DNA of 64,000 nucleotides, from contig NZ_CP022987.1 of NCBI RefSeq assembly GCF_004022565.1, positions 2,666,001-2,730,000 of the forward strand. Direction: 5' to 3'. This document shows, one piece after another, positions 54,392 to 63,504 of this stretch; position 1 is the first letter of the stretch; each line of letters opens with the position of its first letter. The stretch is from Pollutimonas thiosulfatoxidans (lineage in GTDB: Bacteria; Pseudomonadota; Gammaproteobacteria; Burkholderiales; Burkholderiaceae_B). The translations under genes and the position numbers were made by a program. The notes beneath the pieces were generated by a model. That model made no database searches and was not told the origin of the DNA. It saw only the letters and a list, made by a program, of their open reading frames with translations.

Positions 54392-55405
54392 TTAATTCGT
54401 CAACTCAAGTTGAGAGCTACCACCGGTTCGACGGGGCAACCGGCCCATATCGGGTTCGATACGAAAGCCCGAGTAGCTCAGCAACAGCATAGCGCCAATG
54501 ACCATCACGCCTAGGCCTTCCACGAGAACGCCAAACATTGAGAATAATAATAAGCGATTTACAATGGTACGCCGTCTGGGGAATAGGACCTTCAAGGCTT
54601 TAAACATCAGAAAAAGCGCAAATAACGCAAATATTGCAGCCTTCAAGGGAGCGCCTTGACCGATTTTTACGACTACTGTCGACCTCATGATTATGGACTG
54701 GAGCGGTCCCGCATCATTCAACGAATACCCCACTGATCCGCTGTAGAAACCATATATCTTTGCCTCCACCACTGCCCATACCATGAAACCCAAGTACAAG
54801 ATAAAAATCAAACCCAAAGCGCCCAATCGGCGCGCACGCCCGTAAGCCAAATACAATGTGGCAATAAATATAAATACCAACGAGGCGGAGCTCAGCGAGG
54901 CTAGCGTAGCGCCCATTATCAATCGGAGCACACCAGAATGTTTATCAACATAATATGAGAGAAACACTATGATCGAAAGAAACACTAGCGCAGAACGCCA
55001 GGACATTACCAGAGGGAAAATCAGTAGCGGTAGAAAATAGTAAATATTAGCGCTGCGACGAATTGTAAATATGCTGACGCAAACTACATAATACATCGCG
55101 ATGGTTTGACCTGGGGCCCCGAAGAGCTTTTCCAGAACGAAGAACGGCGTAGTAGTAATCAACCTAACAACGTGGACATATCCTAGCCATTCGTCCTTAC
55201 CGTATGGAGTAAAGTCGAAGCCGCTTCTGATCGCTCGATAAGCATCGACCAGCTGATTGTTAAACCCATCCGTTGAGTCGATGCCTTGAAAAATGCTATA
55301 AAAGTCAACGTATTGGTGTTTAAAGACCAACATGTTGCAGGCTGCACAAATCGCGGCTAGCATTACCCAGACAAACACCTTTTTATCGACAACGAGGCGC
55401 ATCAA
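54392..55405 (-). CDS. Polytopic membrane protein, candidate O-antigen polymerase (Wzy)
   Basis: The 337-residue protein has nine to ten hydrophobic segments and a large loop around residues 35-65 and 220-245, an EpsG/Wzy-like topology. Wzy proteins share little sequence, so the call rests on topology and on context: it lies between the WbpM-like dehydratase and AsnB, and the locus has Wzz and a flippase but no other polymerase candidate. The first codon may be the second ATG. Alternative: an oligosaccharide-modifying membrane enzyme. Confidence 0.6.
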   Translation of the reverse strand: MMRLVVDKKVFVWVMLAAICAACNMLVFKHQYVDFYSIFQGIDSTDGFNNQLVDAYRAIRSGFDFTPYGKDEWLGYVHVVRLITTTPFFVLEKLFGAPGQTIAMYYVVCVSIFTIRRSANIYYFLPLLIFPLVMSWRSALVFLSIIVFLSYYVDKHSGVLRLIMGATLASLSSASLVFIFIATLYLAYGRARRLGALGLIFILYLGFMVWAVVEAKIYGFYSGSVGYSLNDAGPLQSIIMRSTVVVKIGQGAPLKAAIFALFALFLMFKALKVLFPRRRTIVNRLLLFSMFGVLVEGLGVMVIGAMLLLSYSGFRIEPDMGRLPRRTGGSSQLELTN

Positions 55406-55444
55406 TAGCCGTCCATGCGTATAAAAGAATGGTCGACCCGGGCA

Positions 55445-57226
55445 TCATGCTAAAGTCGGCTTGTTCACATCATGCCATATTGCAAAAGCTATTAACGCGC
55501 GCAACTGCCGGGTAAAGTCCTCGCCTGCGACATGCCGGTTCAATATGTCCGTAATATACGGGGTGGAAAATAGACCGCCTTGGCTGTCGAGCGTCTTAAG
55601 CTTCTCTTGGCAATAAGCAAGCTTAGTCGTTCTGAACCAGTCGCCGACAGGTACCGTGAACATCTGTTTCTTTCTATAAGCGAGCTTTGCACCAATCAAC
55701 GGAGCGACCGCCTTTTTGTATATATATTTGGTTACGCCGTCTTTTAGCTTCAAATGGCCGGGCATTCGAAAGGCAAGTTCCATCATGCGGTAGTCTAAAA
55801 ATGGTGTGCGCGCCTCCAAAGACATCGCCATGCCCATACGATCCGGCTTCACAAGATTATTACCGCTCAATAGCAACTGCATATCTACATACAAAGCTTG
55901 GTTTATCCGATCTTGATGCTTTAGCTCAGCAAAATAAGGGCGCACGACCTCAAACGAGTTATTCCCTGTCATGCGTTCCCGAAATGCTGGGGCCATTACA
56001 GATGCTTTGGCCTGGTCGGAGAACAATGAGATGCTGGCAAAATATTCTCGTTCAAACTCAGCATCCGTCATACTATTGATCCCCGGGCGTGAGAAGAAAG
56101 ACTGGTATTTGTCGTATCCAGCGAACAATTCATCGCCACCGTCTCCGGTCAACACCACCTTAACGTGTTCGGCCGCGAGCTGCGAAACGCGATAGGTAGG
56201 AAGAAACGAGATATCTCCGTGCGGTTGATCACAATGATGGGTCGCGAACGGCCAAATGTCGAGCATGTCTGGCGACACCCTCTTCATAACGTGTTCCGTA
56301 GAGAAACGTTCAGCGGCCTCCTGCGCGAAGCTGGATTCATCATAGCGAGGATCATCAAACCCGATACAGAAGGTCTTGACCGGCTCAGTCATATGGCGAG
56401 CCATTAAGCCCACCACGGAGCTGGAGTCCACCCCCCCGGATAGAAACGCGCCAAACGGAACGTCGCTGCGTAAACGCAATCGGACGGCATCATCTAAGGT
56501 GAAATTAAATTCCTCTATCCATTGCTCTTCGGTACGGCCATATACCGGCTCTACATCGGCTAAATCCCACCATTTTTTTACGTCAGTTCGTCTTGAGCCT
56601 ATCTTCATGTAATGACCAGGCATCAGGTGCCTGATCCCACGGTATATCGTATGGGGCGGCGGTACGTAATTGAATGTCAAGTAATGATGAAGAGCTTCCT
56701 CGTCCAGCGAACTGTCAATATGGCGATCCTGGAGAATAGACTTTATTTCTGATGCGAAGGTTAACTGCCTTCCATCATCATGGAAGTATAGTGGCTTCAC
56801 GCCCACTCTGTCGCGAGCTAAGAACATTATATTTTGGCTTGCATCGTGGATAGCGATTGCAAACATTCCGTTCAGTCTATGTAGGCAGTTTATGCCCTCG
56901 AGCTCATATAGGCGAAGTATTACCTCCGTGTCCGACTGGGTTCGACAGGGATTACCCCGGCGACTAGCCTCTTTAGAAAGTTCGACATGGTTAAATATTT
57001 CCCCATTCTGTACCACTACAATACGACCGTCGTCAGAGATGAAGGGTTGATGGCCCCCTGCGATGTCGATAATAGCAAGCCTCTGATTGCCTAGAGCCCA
57101 GCTATCACCCTCGTACAAGCCGCGATCATCAGGGCCTCGGTACCTAATAGCATCCCCCATACTGATAAGCGTACTGGAATCTACAGATCTTCCTTGTCGG
57201 TTGTAGTAGCCAAATATTCCACACAT
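55445..57226 (-). CDS. asnB: Asparagine synthetase, glutamine-hydrolysing (AsnB-like)
   Basis: The 593-residue protein has the Ntn-type glutaminase start MCGIFGYYN with catalytic Cys2, the ammonia-site motif LGNQRLAIID, and the synthetase PP-loop FLSGGVDSSSVVGL at about 259-272, with VVLTGDGGDELFAGYDKYQ. It makes asparagine or, in glycan loci, amidates a sugar carboxylate such as a uronic acid. Full length, no missing residues. It lies 1 base from the sugar-transferase gene. Confidence 0.92.
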   Translation of the reverse strand: MCGIFGYYNRQGRSVDSSTLISMGDAIRYRGPDDRGLYEGDSWALGNQRLAIIDIAGGHQPFISDDGRIVVVQNGEIFNHVELSKEASRRGNPCRTQSDTEVILRLYELEGINCLHRLNGMFAIAIHDASQNIMFLARDRVGVKPLYFHDDGRQLTFASEIKSILQDRHIDSSLDEEALHHYLTFNYVPPPHTIYRGIRHLMPGHYMKIGSRRTDVKKWWDLADVEPVYGRTEEQWIEEFNFTLDDAVRLRLRSDVPFGAFLSGGVDSSSVVGLMARHMTEPVKTFCIGFDDPRYDESSFAQEAAERFSTEHVMKRVSPDMLDIWPFATHHCDQPHGDISFLPTYRVSQLAAEHVKVVLTGDGGDELFAGYDKYQSFFSRPGINSMTDAEFEREYFASISLFSDQAKASVMAPAFRERMTGNNSFEVVRPYFAELKHQDRINQALYVDMQLLLSGNNLVKPDRMGMAMSLEARTPFLDYRMMELAFRMPGHLKLKDGVTKYIYKKAVAPLIGAKLAYRKKQMFTVPVGDWFRTTKLAYCQEKLKTLDSQGGLFSTPYITDILNRHVAGEDFTRQLRALIAFAIWHDVNKPTLA

Positions 57227-57227
57227 A

Positions 57228-57788
57228 TCAGTTTCCGCCTTTGGCTACAACCTGTTTAACTGTCATTGCAATAATTTTCATGTCCAGCTTAAATGAGTTA
57301 GTTCTTGCATACTCGAGGTCCAGACGCTTACGCTCGTCCTCAGTTGCCTGGGATCGGCCTGACACCTGCGCTAGGCCAGTAAGCCCGGGACGTACGCTCG
57401 TTCTGAGCTGCCACTCTTCATCGGAATAAAGAGGTCGCTGTTGCGGTACATCGGGCCGTGGACCCACTATGCTCATGTGCCCCATCAATACATTCAGCAG
57501 CTGTGGCAATTCGTCGATGCTGGTCCGCCGTATAACTCTTCCGAATCGCGTGATACGCGGATCGCGATGTGCCGTAGCATAGCCGCCTAGGTTCTCCGCA
57601 TTTATAACCATACTCCTGAACTTCAGCATCGAGAAAGTACGCCCAGCTTGTCCCACCCTAGTCTGCCGATAAATGACTGGGCCACGGTCACCTGCATAAA
57701 TTATTATTGCGACTGCTAAAAGCAATGGTGCACTACAAAGCAGTGTGGTAATCGCCGCAGTTACGTCAAACAATCTTTTCATGTTCAA
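57228..57788 (-). CDS. Polyprenyl-phosphate sugar-1-phosphate transferase (initiating, PF02397)
   Basis: The 186-residue protein has one N-terminal hydrophobic hairpin (residues about 8-32), then YRQTRVGQAGRTFSMLKFRS (catalytic Lys-Phe-Arg region), RTSIDELPQLLNVLMG with the Asp-Glu pair, and IVGPRPDVPQ and RPGLTGLAQVSGRS. It is a small initiating transferase that places the first sugar phosphate on undecaprenyl phosphate. Its substrate is probably the WbpM-type product. The start overlaps the end of the flippase gene by 23 bases. Confidence 0.93.
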   Translation of the reverse strand: MNMKRLFDVTAAITTLLCSAPLLLAVAIIIYAGDRGPVIYRQTRVGQAGRTFSMLKFRSMVINAENLGGYATAHRDPRITRFGRVIRRTSIDELPQLLNVLMGHMSIVGPRPDVPQQRPLYSDEEWQLRTSVRPGLTGLAQVSGRSQATEDERKRLDLEYARTNSFKLDMKIIAMTVKQVVAKGGN

Positions 57789-59103
57789 ACTTTTTTTGTT
57801 TTACCAGTTTCCATAAGCTGAATGCCAAGATAGCCTGGAAGGCAACTAGCGCAACCATCAATAGACGTATATCGTCCAGTACCAAACCAGGAACAACGAG
57901 AAATGGCAAAAACATGGCACTTAGAGCGGTGCGCTTAAGCAACAAATTTTGCCGTCCTTGAGCGTTCAGCGCGGCAGTCGCCATGCTGCTAACAGCAACC
58001 AGAGGCAAACCAATGAGCCCGATTCGTACCAACTCGGAGATCAAGTTGAGATCCGCTGCGGAGAATGAATCCTCACCTAACACCAGCCCCACTATGGTCC
58101 GACTCACAATGATGGCCGGTATAGCGATTGCAATTGCCAATCCCGTCGCCTTAGCACAGCTTCTATTGTAGAACGCAACAGCGGCACCGGTATCAGCGGC
58201 GTCCACCATCCTAGATAGTCTGGGGAGCGCGACGGTTCCGAAGGTTGTAATCAATATTCCAATAGGGAGCTCAACAATTTTTGTTGCATAGCTAAACCCA
58301 GCTAGGCTACCACTACCAAGCAGTGTAGCCAATGAACGCATGAGCACTGGCACCAATAATGTTGCCGATGTGGCGATAAGTGCGTAAGTAAAGCTGGCAC
58401 CCAATCGTCTATCAAAGTACAAGGCGCGCCCAATCCTAAACTCCACTTTGTCAATAATTCCTAGCAGTTGGGAGCCATAACGCACGAACGCACCCATTGC
58501 AATAGCGCAAGCAAGCCATACAAGTGTTTGTCCGCGCGAAGAGCCAATGACCACGCCGCCGATTACGATGACGTTGAATATGAGAGTACCCGTTCCTGCC
58601 AAGAAAAACCGACCCTGGCTGTTGAGTAGAGCAGTCGAAATCCCTGATAAAGCCGTGAAGGGAATCGCAATACACACGACAGCAAACAAGAATCTGGCCT
58701 GCTCGTCGAGAGCGCCGACATAACCCGGGGCAATTAGAGCCAATACGGAGTCTGGCGCGGCCCCGACTATCAAAGCAATGATCGTGAAGACGGCAGCGGC
58801 GAACACTGTGCTTTGCCAAAATAGCTTTGACCGAGCGGAGGACGAAAGAACGCTAAGCCGTGGCACAAGCGCCGCCGTCAGGCCTCCCGCGAGGAGTATA
58901 TTGACAAAAAGATCGGGCAGCGTGAGCAAAATGACAGCAATATCTGCTTGCGCACTCAAGCCCAATTCGCGCGCGATTAAGACTTCCCGCACAAAGCCTG
59001 ATGCCCGCCCAGCAAGCAGTGCGAGGCCCAATATGAGCGTGGTGGAGCCGAGAAGCTTACGAGTTACTATCACTACGAGTTTTCGCCTGGAGATGTCGGA
59101 CAA
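57766..59103 (-). CDS. MurJ/MviN-like lipid-linked oligosaccharide flippase
   Basis: The 445-residue protein has about twelve to fourteen hydrophobic segments. Its N-terminal region, RASGFVREVLIARELGLSAQ followed by ADIAVILLTLPDLFVNILLA and GGLTAALVPRL, matches MurJ-type flippases more than classic Wzx. In this locus it would flip the undecaprenyl-linked repeat unit. The start overlaps the aldolase gene by 47 bases, so a later start among the GTG/ATG codons of the first 15 residues may be the true one. Confidence 0.82.
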   Translation of the reverse strand: MSDISRRKLVVIVTRKLLGSTTLILGLALLAGRASGFVREVLIARELGLSAQADIAVILLTLPDLFVNILLAGGLTAALVPRLSVLSSSARSKLFWQSTVFAAAVFTIIALIVGAAPDSVLALIAPGYVGALDEQARFLFAVVCIAIPFTALSGISTALLNSQGRFFLAGTGTLIFNVIVIGGVVIGSSRGQTLVWLACAIAMGAFVRYGSQLLGIIDKVEFRIGRALYFDRRLGASFTYALIATSATLLVPVLMRSLATLLGSGSLAGFSYATKIVELPIGILITTFGTVALPRLSRMVDAADTGAAVAFYNRSCAKATGLAIAIAIPAIIVSRTIVGLVLGEDSFSAADLNLISELVRIGLIGLPLVAVSSMATAALNAQGRQNLLLKRTALSAMFLPFLVVPGLVLDDIRLLMVALVAFQAILAFSLWKLVKQKKFEHEKIV

Positions 59104-59899
59104 TCTCTTCTACCAAGCGCTTCACTTCTTTTTGATTTCTAAGCAGTTGAGCAACATCGGACTCGCAGTGCCGGAGATACGCGCCGCGAAGCTTTTCTAC
59201 CTCTCCGCAGAAATCCATATCCGCCTCGATCTCTTCAACTGATTTCGCGTCCCTGTGGAATGTACGTGACAGGATTGCCGCAGTAGAGCCCAACCTTGCA
59301 TGCTCCGACAGTATGAGCTCCGCAGGTAGCATTCCCTCACCTACCCTCGCAACTCCCCCTATGCCGAATGGGATGTTCGCCTCTCTCAACTGTCTCGCCA
59401 TCTCCTCGACGCATCCATTTGTCAGAGGTTCGAACATAAATGCGTGTCTCATCGCTAAGTGAAGATCGTTTAAGCCGATATGGACCTCGATCACCCCCGG
59501 CACCGCCACGCAATCCCGAAGTGTATCCATCGCTCCTATGGTTTCCACTAGCAAGCAGATTTTCGCCCGTCCTGCAACGTAAGAGCTAAACAGCTCCACT
59601 TCGCTGGCGGAGTGAAACATGGGCAGCATAAGCGTATTGGCGCCACACCGGACGGCACGATCTACTTCTGCTCTAGTGTCCGGATTGATCGGATTTAAAC
59701 GAGCCACAAGCTCAGTGCTAGGCGCGGCCGCGCGCACTCTCTCGAGATCTTCGAAGGTATGGCGGCTGATAACCGTATTGAGATGGCCTTGCCGTTCATC
59801 TTTCCCTAATATTTCCAGATCAACAAAGAGGCGATCCACACCATTCTTCGCGGCATAGGCGGCTACTGATGCCGAGTTTGTGATGAAGTAAAAATTCAT
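59057..59899 (-). CDS. HpcH/HpaI-type aldolase in glycan locus
   Basis: The 280-residue TIM-barrel protein has DRLFVDLEILG, LVARLNPINPDT (the conserved Arg-x-Asn), LMLPMFHSASEV and ICLLVETIGAMDTL (metal-binding Glu), the HpcH/HpaI plan. These are class II pyruvate- or oxaloacetate-type aldolases. It sits between a flippase and a PtmA-like/CMP-sugar gene set, so it may build or cleave a higher-carbon sugar or 2-keto acid there. Residues after about 230 form an extra helical tail. The reaction is unknown. Confidence 0.82.
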   Translation of the reverse strand: MNFYFITNSASVAAYAAKNGVDRLFVDLEILGKDERQGHLNTVISRHTFEDLERVRAAAPSTELVARLNPINPDTRAEVDRAVRCGANTLMLPMFHSASEVELFSSYVAGRAKICLLVETIGAMDTLRDCVAVPGVIEVHIGLNDLHLAMRHAFMFEPLTNGCVEEMARQLREANIPFGIGGVARVGEGMLPAELILSEHARLGSTAAILSRTFHRDAKSVEEIEADMDFCGEVEKLRGAYLRHCESDVAQLLRNQKEVKRLVEEIVRHLQAKTRSDSNS

Positions 59900-59996
59900 G
59901 GTGTCCGTACTGAGGCTAATATGTAGTAGTTGCGCGACGCGTCGCGGTGAAGCACGAAACGCTTAGCGGTCAAGGCATAAAGCATCAAGAAACGAG

Positions 59997-60758
59997 TCAC
60001 GTGGAAAAGCCGTCATCAACCACTATATTTTGCCCGCACACATATTCAGATGCATCAGACAATAGAAAGCGTACGGCTCCGACCACATCGCGAGAATCAA
60101 GCATTCCCTTACTACCGGAAAGCTGGCGATAGCGCTGCAAGAAGGTAGGATCTTGCCCCGCCTCGATGCCACCGGGGCTGACACAGTTGACACGGAATTG
60201 CGATCCCTTGGTGTAAGAGGTTGTGTATCTCGAGATATGCTGCAAGGCGGACTTGATCGCGGCATACTCCACAGGCATGGTCATTTCCGTACCCTGGTAC
60301 ACGTCGAATCGCGGAGATATTACTCCATACACGGACGAGATATTTACGAGTGAAAATTTAACACCGCCGTCTACAGCGTACTTAGCGCACTGTTGCATGA
60401 ACAGAAAATAGCCACCTAGGTGAAGGGAAACGTTTTCACAAAAATCTTCGATGCTCACATCGAAAAAGTGACGCCCATATGAGGTATTTCGAGGGTAGGC
60501 CGCATTGACGGCGCCATCAAGGCGCCCGTAGGTGGCCACACCGAAGGAGAGCAATTCTTGCACTGAAGCGGTACTCGTGATGTCACACACATAGACCGAA
60601 ATTCTATCGATGAACTGCTTCTTCATCTCCTCTAATTGATCTCTATCCGTATCGGCAGCGAGAACGGTCGCGCCGCTCTGCCACGCGCTCAGAACCACTT
60701 CCCGACCCAAGCGGCCGCATGCTCCAACTACTATGACGACCTTCCCTGTCAAGTCCAT
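59997..60758 (-). CDS. ptmA: PtmA-like short-chain dehydrogenase
   Basis: The 253-residue SDR has the NAD motif VIVVGACGRLGREV, AVNAAYPRN, VNISSVYGV (catalytic Ser), and PVEYAAIKSAL, the YxxxK catalytic pair, with QNIVVDDGFST at the end. LHLGGYFLF and ISPRFDVYQGT are typical of PtmA, the dehydrogenase of Campylobacter flagellin-glycan loci. It probably reduces or oxidises a sugar intermediate. Its ATG overlaps the stop of the cytidylyltransferase gene (TAATG). Confidence 0.85.
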   Translation of the reverse strand: MDLTGKVVIVVGACGRLGREVVLSAWQSGATVLAADTDRDQLEEMKKQFIDRISVYVCDITSTASVQELLSFGVATYGRLDGAVNAAYPRNTSYGRHFFDVSIEDFCENVSLHLGGYFLFMQQCAKYAVDGGVKFSLVNISSVYGVISPRFDVYQGTEMTMPVEYAAIKSALQHISRYTTSYTKGSQFRVNCVSPGGIEAGQDPTFLQRYRQLSGSKGMLDSRDVVGAVRFLLSDASEYVCGQNIVVDDGFST

Positions 60759-61441
60759 TACTGCTTTCCTTTATACAACGCCTCAGCAAATGCAAAATCT
60801 AACTCGTCATCGATATCTACTGCTCTACTTTTTGGCACTATGACCGATTTCACCCTTCCATCAAAAATGCCTGCACTTTCCAAAATGAATTTGGGGCGCG
60901 CCAGATATGCGACGGTAGTAAGATCGAAAACCTCCGGAGCGTCTTGTCGTCGAGTGATACTTGCCCCACTAATCGCGATGTGAGTATCACCGTTAGCTTT
61001 ACGCGTGACCATATTGAAATAAGGACTTCGCGAAGCTGGCGTCACCGTTATGACTACATCCGATGTATCGTCCAAGGCCGTAAGGCAGTTCTCAATGTCC
61101 TCCCGAGCACGAAGTGGACTTGTTGCCGGTAAACTTAAGAAAACGTCGAACTGCTCCCCTCTCTCATGTAGGAATGCTATGGCGTGCTGCCATGCATGCC
61201 ATTCGCTCGCAAAATCCGTCGCTAGGTGCTCAGGCCGCATAATAACTTCCGCCCCATAACTCTTCGCGACAGCTGCGATTTCTTCCGAATCCGTGGACAC
61301 ATAAGTTTTTAACACCGTGCTGAGCTCAGCAGCGAGACGGATACTGTGAGCGATTAGCGGCACACCTCCAAGGGGTCTGATGTTCTTTCCAGGTAGCCCT
61401 TTTGAACCGCCACGAGCGAATACGAACGCGAATACTTTCAT
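60758..61441 (-). CDS. CMP-nonulosonate cytidylyltransferase-like (NeuA/PtmB/LegF type)
   Basis: The 227-residue protein has FVFARGGSKGLPGKNIRPLG, the CTP-binding loop of the NeuA family, VSTDSEEIAAVAKSYGA, and FLSLPATSPLRAREDIE. Such enzymes make CMP-activated sialic, legionaminic or pseudaminic acids. It overlaps the oxidoreductase start by 4 bases (ATGA at 61438-61441). No C-terminal phosphatase domain is present. The sugar acid cannot be told from sequence. Confidence 0.9.
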   Translation of the reverse strand: MKVFAFVFARGGSKGLPGKNIRPLGGVPLIAHSIRLAAELSTVLKTYVSTDSEEIAAVAKSYGAEVIMRPEHLATDFASEWHAWQHAIAFLHERGEQFDVFLSLPATSPLRAREDIENCLTALDDTSDVVITVTPASRSPYFNMVTRKANGDTHIAISGASITRRQDAPEVFDLTTVAYLARPKFILESAGIFDGRVKSVIVPKSRAVDIDDELDFAFAEALYKGKQ

Positions 61442-62445
61442 TCGACAGTACCGATTTCTACTGGCATTTTTGTTTGCGATGACAAATGAAGCGCGTCGAC
61501 GACCGACAACACCGCCAAAGCATGTCGCAGCCCCACCTTAGGATTTGCGTTCCCCGACGCTACTTTGTCAAAATGCACTATTTCTTCCATGTACATATCG
61601 TTTCGGTCGTAACATTCGTCACGAAACAGCTCTTCGGACCGTCCTCCGCTCGATAGAATAATGCTGTTGTGCAGTACGTCCCAGATAACAGTTCCGTTCT
61701 GTCCGATAATTTTGCAGCGACGCTCGGGCGATCGCTGCAAGAAATCCATATGAAGATTGACTATCAAGCCGCTCTTTAAATTTAATATTGCGTCTACGTT
61801 GTCTTCAACATCTATTTCCAATGCTCCGCTAGTTGAGGCTACGCAATATACGCGCTCGACCTCGCCGAACAACCAGCTAATATAATCTAACTCGTGGCTC
61901 AGCTCTAATAACACCCCGCCTCCGAGCTCTTTGCGCGCCGAGACATTTTTCCGGTAGTCACTTTTGGGACGCCAATCCGGCAGGTATTGGCCTACTTCGG
62001 CCAATACGCTGTAAATTCGTCCTAACTGTTGCGATTCGATAATAGTTTTAACTTTTTGCGCAGCTAGCAGATTGCGAAGGTTATAAGCTATATCGACTCT
62101 ATGCTCATTCTCGTACAATACGTTTAGCTGATCTTTGAGCGTCTCAACCGAACTCGATAAGGGCTTCTCGATAAGGACTGGAATATCGTTACGTAAGAGT
62201 TCAGCTGCATGTAGGCCGTGAAGGGGTGCGGGAGATGCCACAATAGCGAAACTTGGCCTTGACTTTACGGCCTCAGCAACTGAAACATACCGGACCGTCT
62301 CAACGCCGACATCCGCGCCGCTAAGCTGTCGTCCCGACGCGGAAACACAGCCGACCGATGATCCAGGAAAAAAAAGACGCAAATTATCAATATGTCGCCG
62401 GGCGATGCTACCACTTCCCACAACTAAAAAGCGCCTTGGGGTCAT
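61438..62445 (-). CDS. Gfo/Idh/MocA family oxidoreductase
   Basis: The 335-residue protein begins RRFLVVGSGSIARRHIDNL (NAD motif), with AIVASPAPLHGLHAAELL, PVLIEKPLSSSVETL (the EKP motif) and DWRPKSDYRKNVSARKELGG then GVLLELSHELDYISWLFG, where the catalytic His lies. This type of gene is common beside PtmB/PtmE in nonulosonate loci. It probably oxidises or reduces a sugar nucleotide. Coupled on both sides by ATGA overlaps. Confidence 0.88.
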   Translation of the reverse strand: MTPRRFLVVGSGSIARRHIDNLRLFFPGSSVGCVSASGRQLSGADVGVETVRYVSVAEAVKSRPSFAIVASPAPLHGLHAAELLRNDIPVLIEKPLSSSVETLKDQLNVLYENEHRVDIAYNLRNLLAAQKVKTIIESQQLGRIYSVLAEVGQYLPDWRPKSDYRKNVSARKELGGGVLLELSHELDYISWLFGEVERVYCVASTSGALEIDVEDNVDAILNLKSGLIVNLHMDFLQRSPERRCKIIGQNGTVIWDVLHNSIILSSGGRSEELFRDECYDRNDMYMEEIVHFDKVASGNANPKVGLRHALAVLSVVDALHLSSQTKMPVEIGTVE

Positions 62446-63491
62446 AGCAGGTTGCCTACCTCATATTGGGCACGCTTGAAGTCCTCAATACGCCCAATGT
62501 CCAGCCAGTATTCGTGTACTGGAAAGACGTTCACCTCGTCTCCCTTTGCGATAAGGCTTTCCAGCAGGGCCGGCATGTCAATCCGGGTATGGGGTTTAAT
62601 GCTTTTGACCACTTCCGGGTCTAAAAGATAAATTCCCGCATTAATGAAAAATCGCTGCACGGGTTTTTCGACCATCGATGTGATGCGAAGCCCCTTACTT
62701 TGTATTACACCGTAAGGAACCTGGTACTCGTATTCTCGCACGCACATTGTAGCGACGCCATCTTGAGTATTATGAAACTCTAATAGTCTTTGATAGTTCA
62801 GCGTGGTCAATAAATCACCATTCATCATGAACATGGGACTATCAATTTCTTCATGCGGTAATAGCCCGATCGCGCCGCCGGTTCCTAGAGGAGATTCTTC
62901 GTGAACATAACGGATGGACACTCCCCAGCGACTTCCATCGCCAAAGTATTCCTCAATCATATGCGGTAAGTAATGAGTCGAAATGAAGAAACGATGAAAA
63001 CCAGCCGATATGAATCTTTCCAGAATAATTTCCAAAATAGGTTTTTCACCTATTTTGAGCAGTGGCTTCGGACATTCACTCGTCAATGGATGCAATCGGG
63101 TGCCGAATCCGCCAGCCATGAGAAATACAGGATTATTCCTTTGAGGCCGATTTACGAGTCCCTGCAGGGTTTGTAGGCCCACAACACGTCCGGATGCATC
63201 TATAACGGGCAATTGTAAAAGCTGCGTGCTGTCCATCAGCGCGAGTATCCGATCTTTACTCCAGCCTTCCTGGGCCACCTGTGGCTTATCACACATCACG
63301 GCTCGTAACGGGGTAGTAAGCGGTAATCGTTTCAGTAAAGCACGACGTACATCACCGTCGGTCAGGGTTCCCAATAACTTCCGATTCTCATCGACCACCA
63401 GCACTATTCGGAGCGCCTCGCGATCAAGTATCGCAATCGCCGCTTCAAGGCTCTGATCAGGTGGCACTAAAATTGATTTCCACGAATTCAT
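62442..63491 (-). CDS. CBS-domain sugar-1-phosphate nucleotidyltransferase (PtmE-like)
   Basis: The 349-residue protein has two N-terminal CBS repeats (about residues 9-115, with VLVVDENRKLLGTLTDGDVR) followed by a nucleotidyltransferase domain with FLMAGGFGTRLHPLTSECPK then PLLKIGEKPILE. The ATG at 63491 is chosen; the longer frame begins inside the upstream acetyltransferase gene. PtmE of Campylobacter, a glucosamine-1-phosphate guanylyltransferase in legionaminate synthesis, has this architecture. The nucleotide used here is unknown. Confidence 0.88.
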   Translation of the reverse strand: MNSWKSILVPPDQSLEAAIAILDREALRIVLVVDENRKLLGTLTDGDVRRALLKRLPLTTPLRAVMCDKPQVAQEGWSKDRILALMDSTQLLQLPVIDASGRVVGLQTLQGLVNRPQRNNPVFLMAGGFGTRLHPLTSECPKPLLKIGEKPILEIILERFISAGFHRFFISTHYLPHMIEEYFGDGSRWGVSIRYVHEESPLGTGGAIGLLPHEEIDSPMFMMNGDLLTTLNYQRLLEFHNTQDGVATMCVREYEYQVPYGVIQSKGLRITSMVEKPVQRFFINAGIYLLDPEVVKSIKPHTRIDMPALLESLIAKGDEVNVFPVHEYWLDIGRIEDFKRAQYEVGNLL

Positions 63492-63504
63492 GACTTCAAT
63501 CCAA

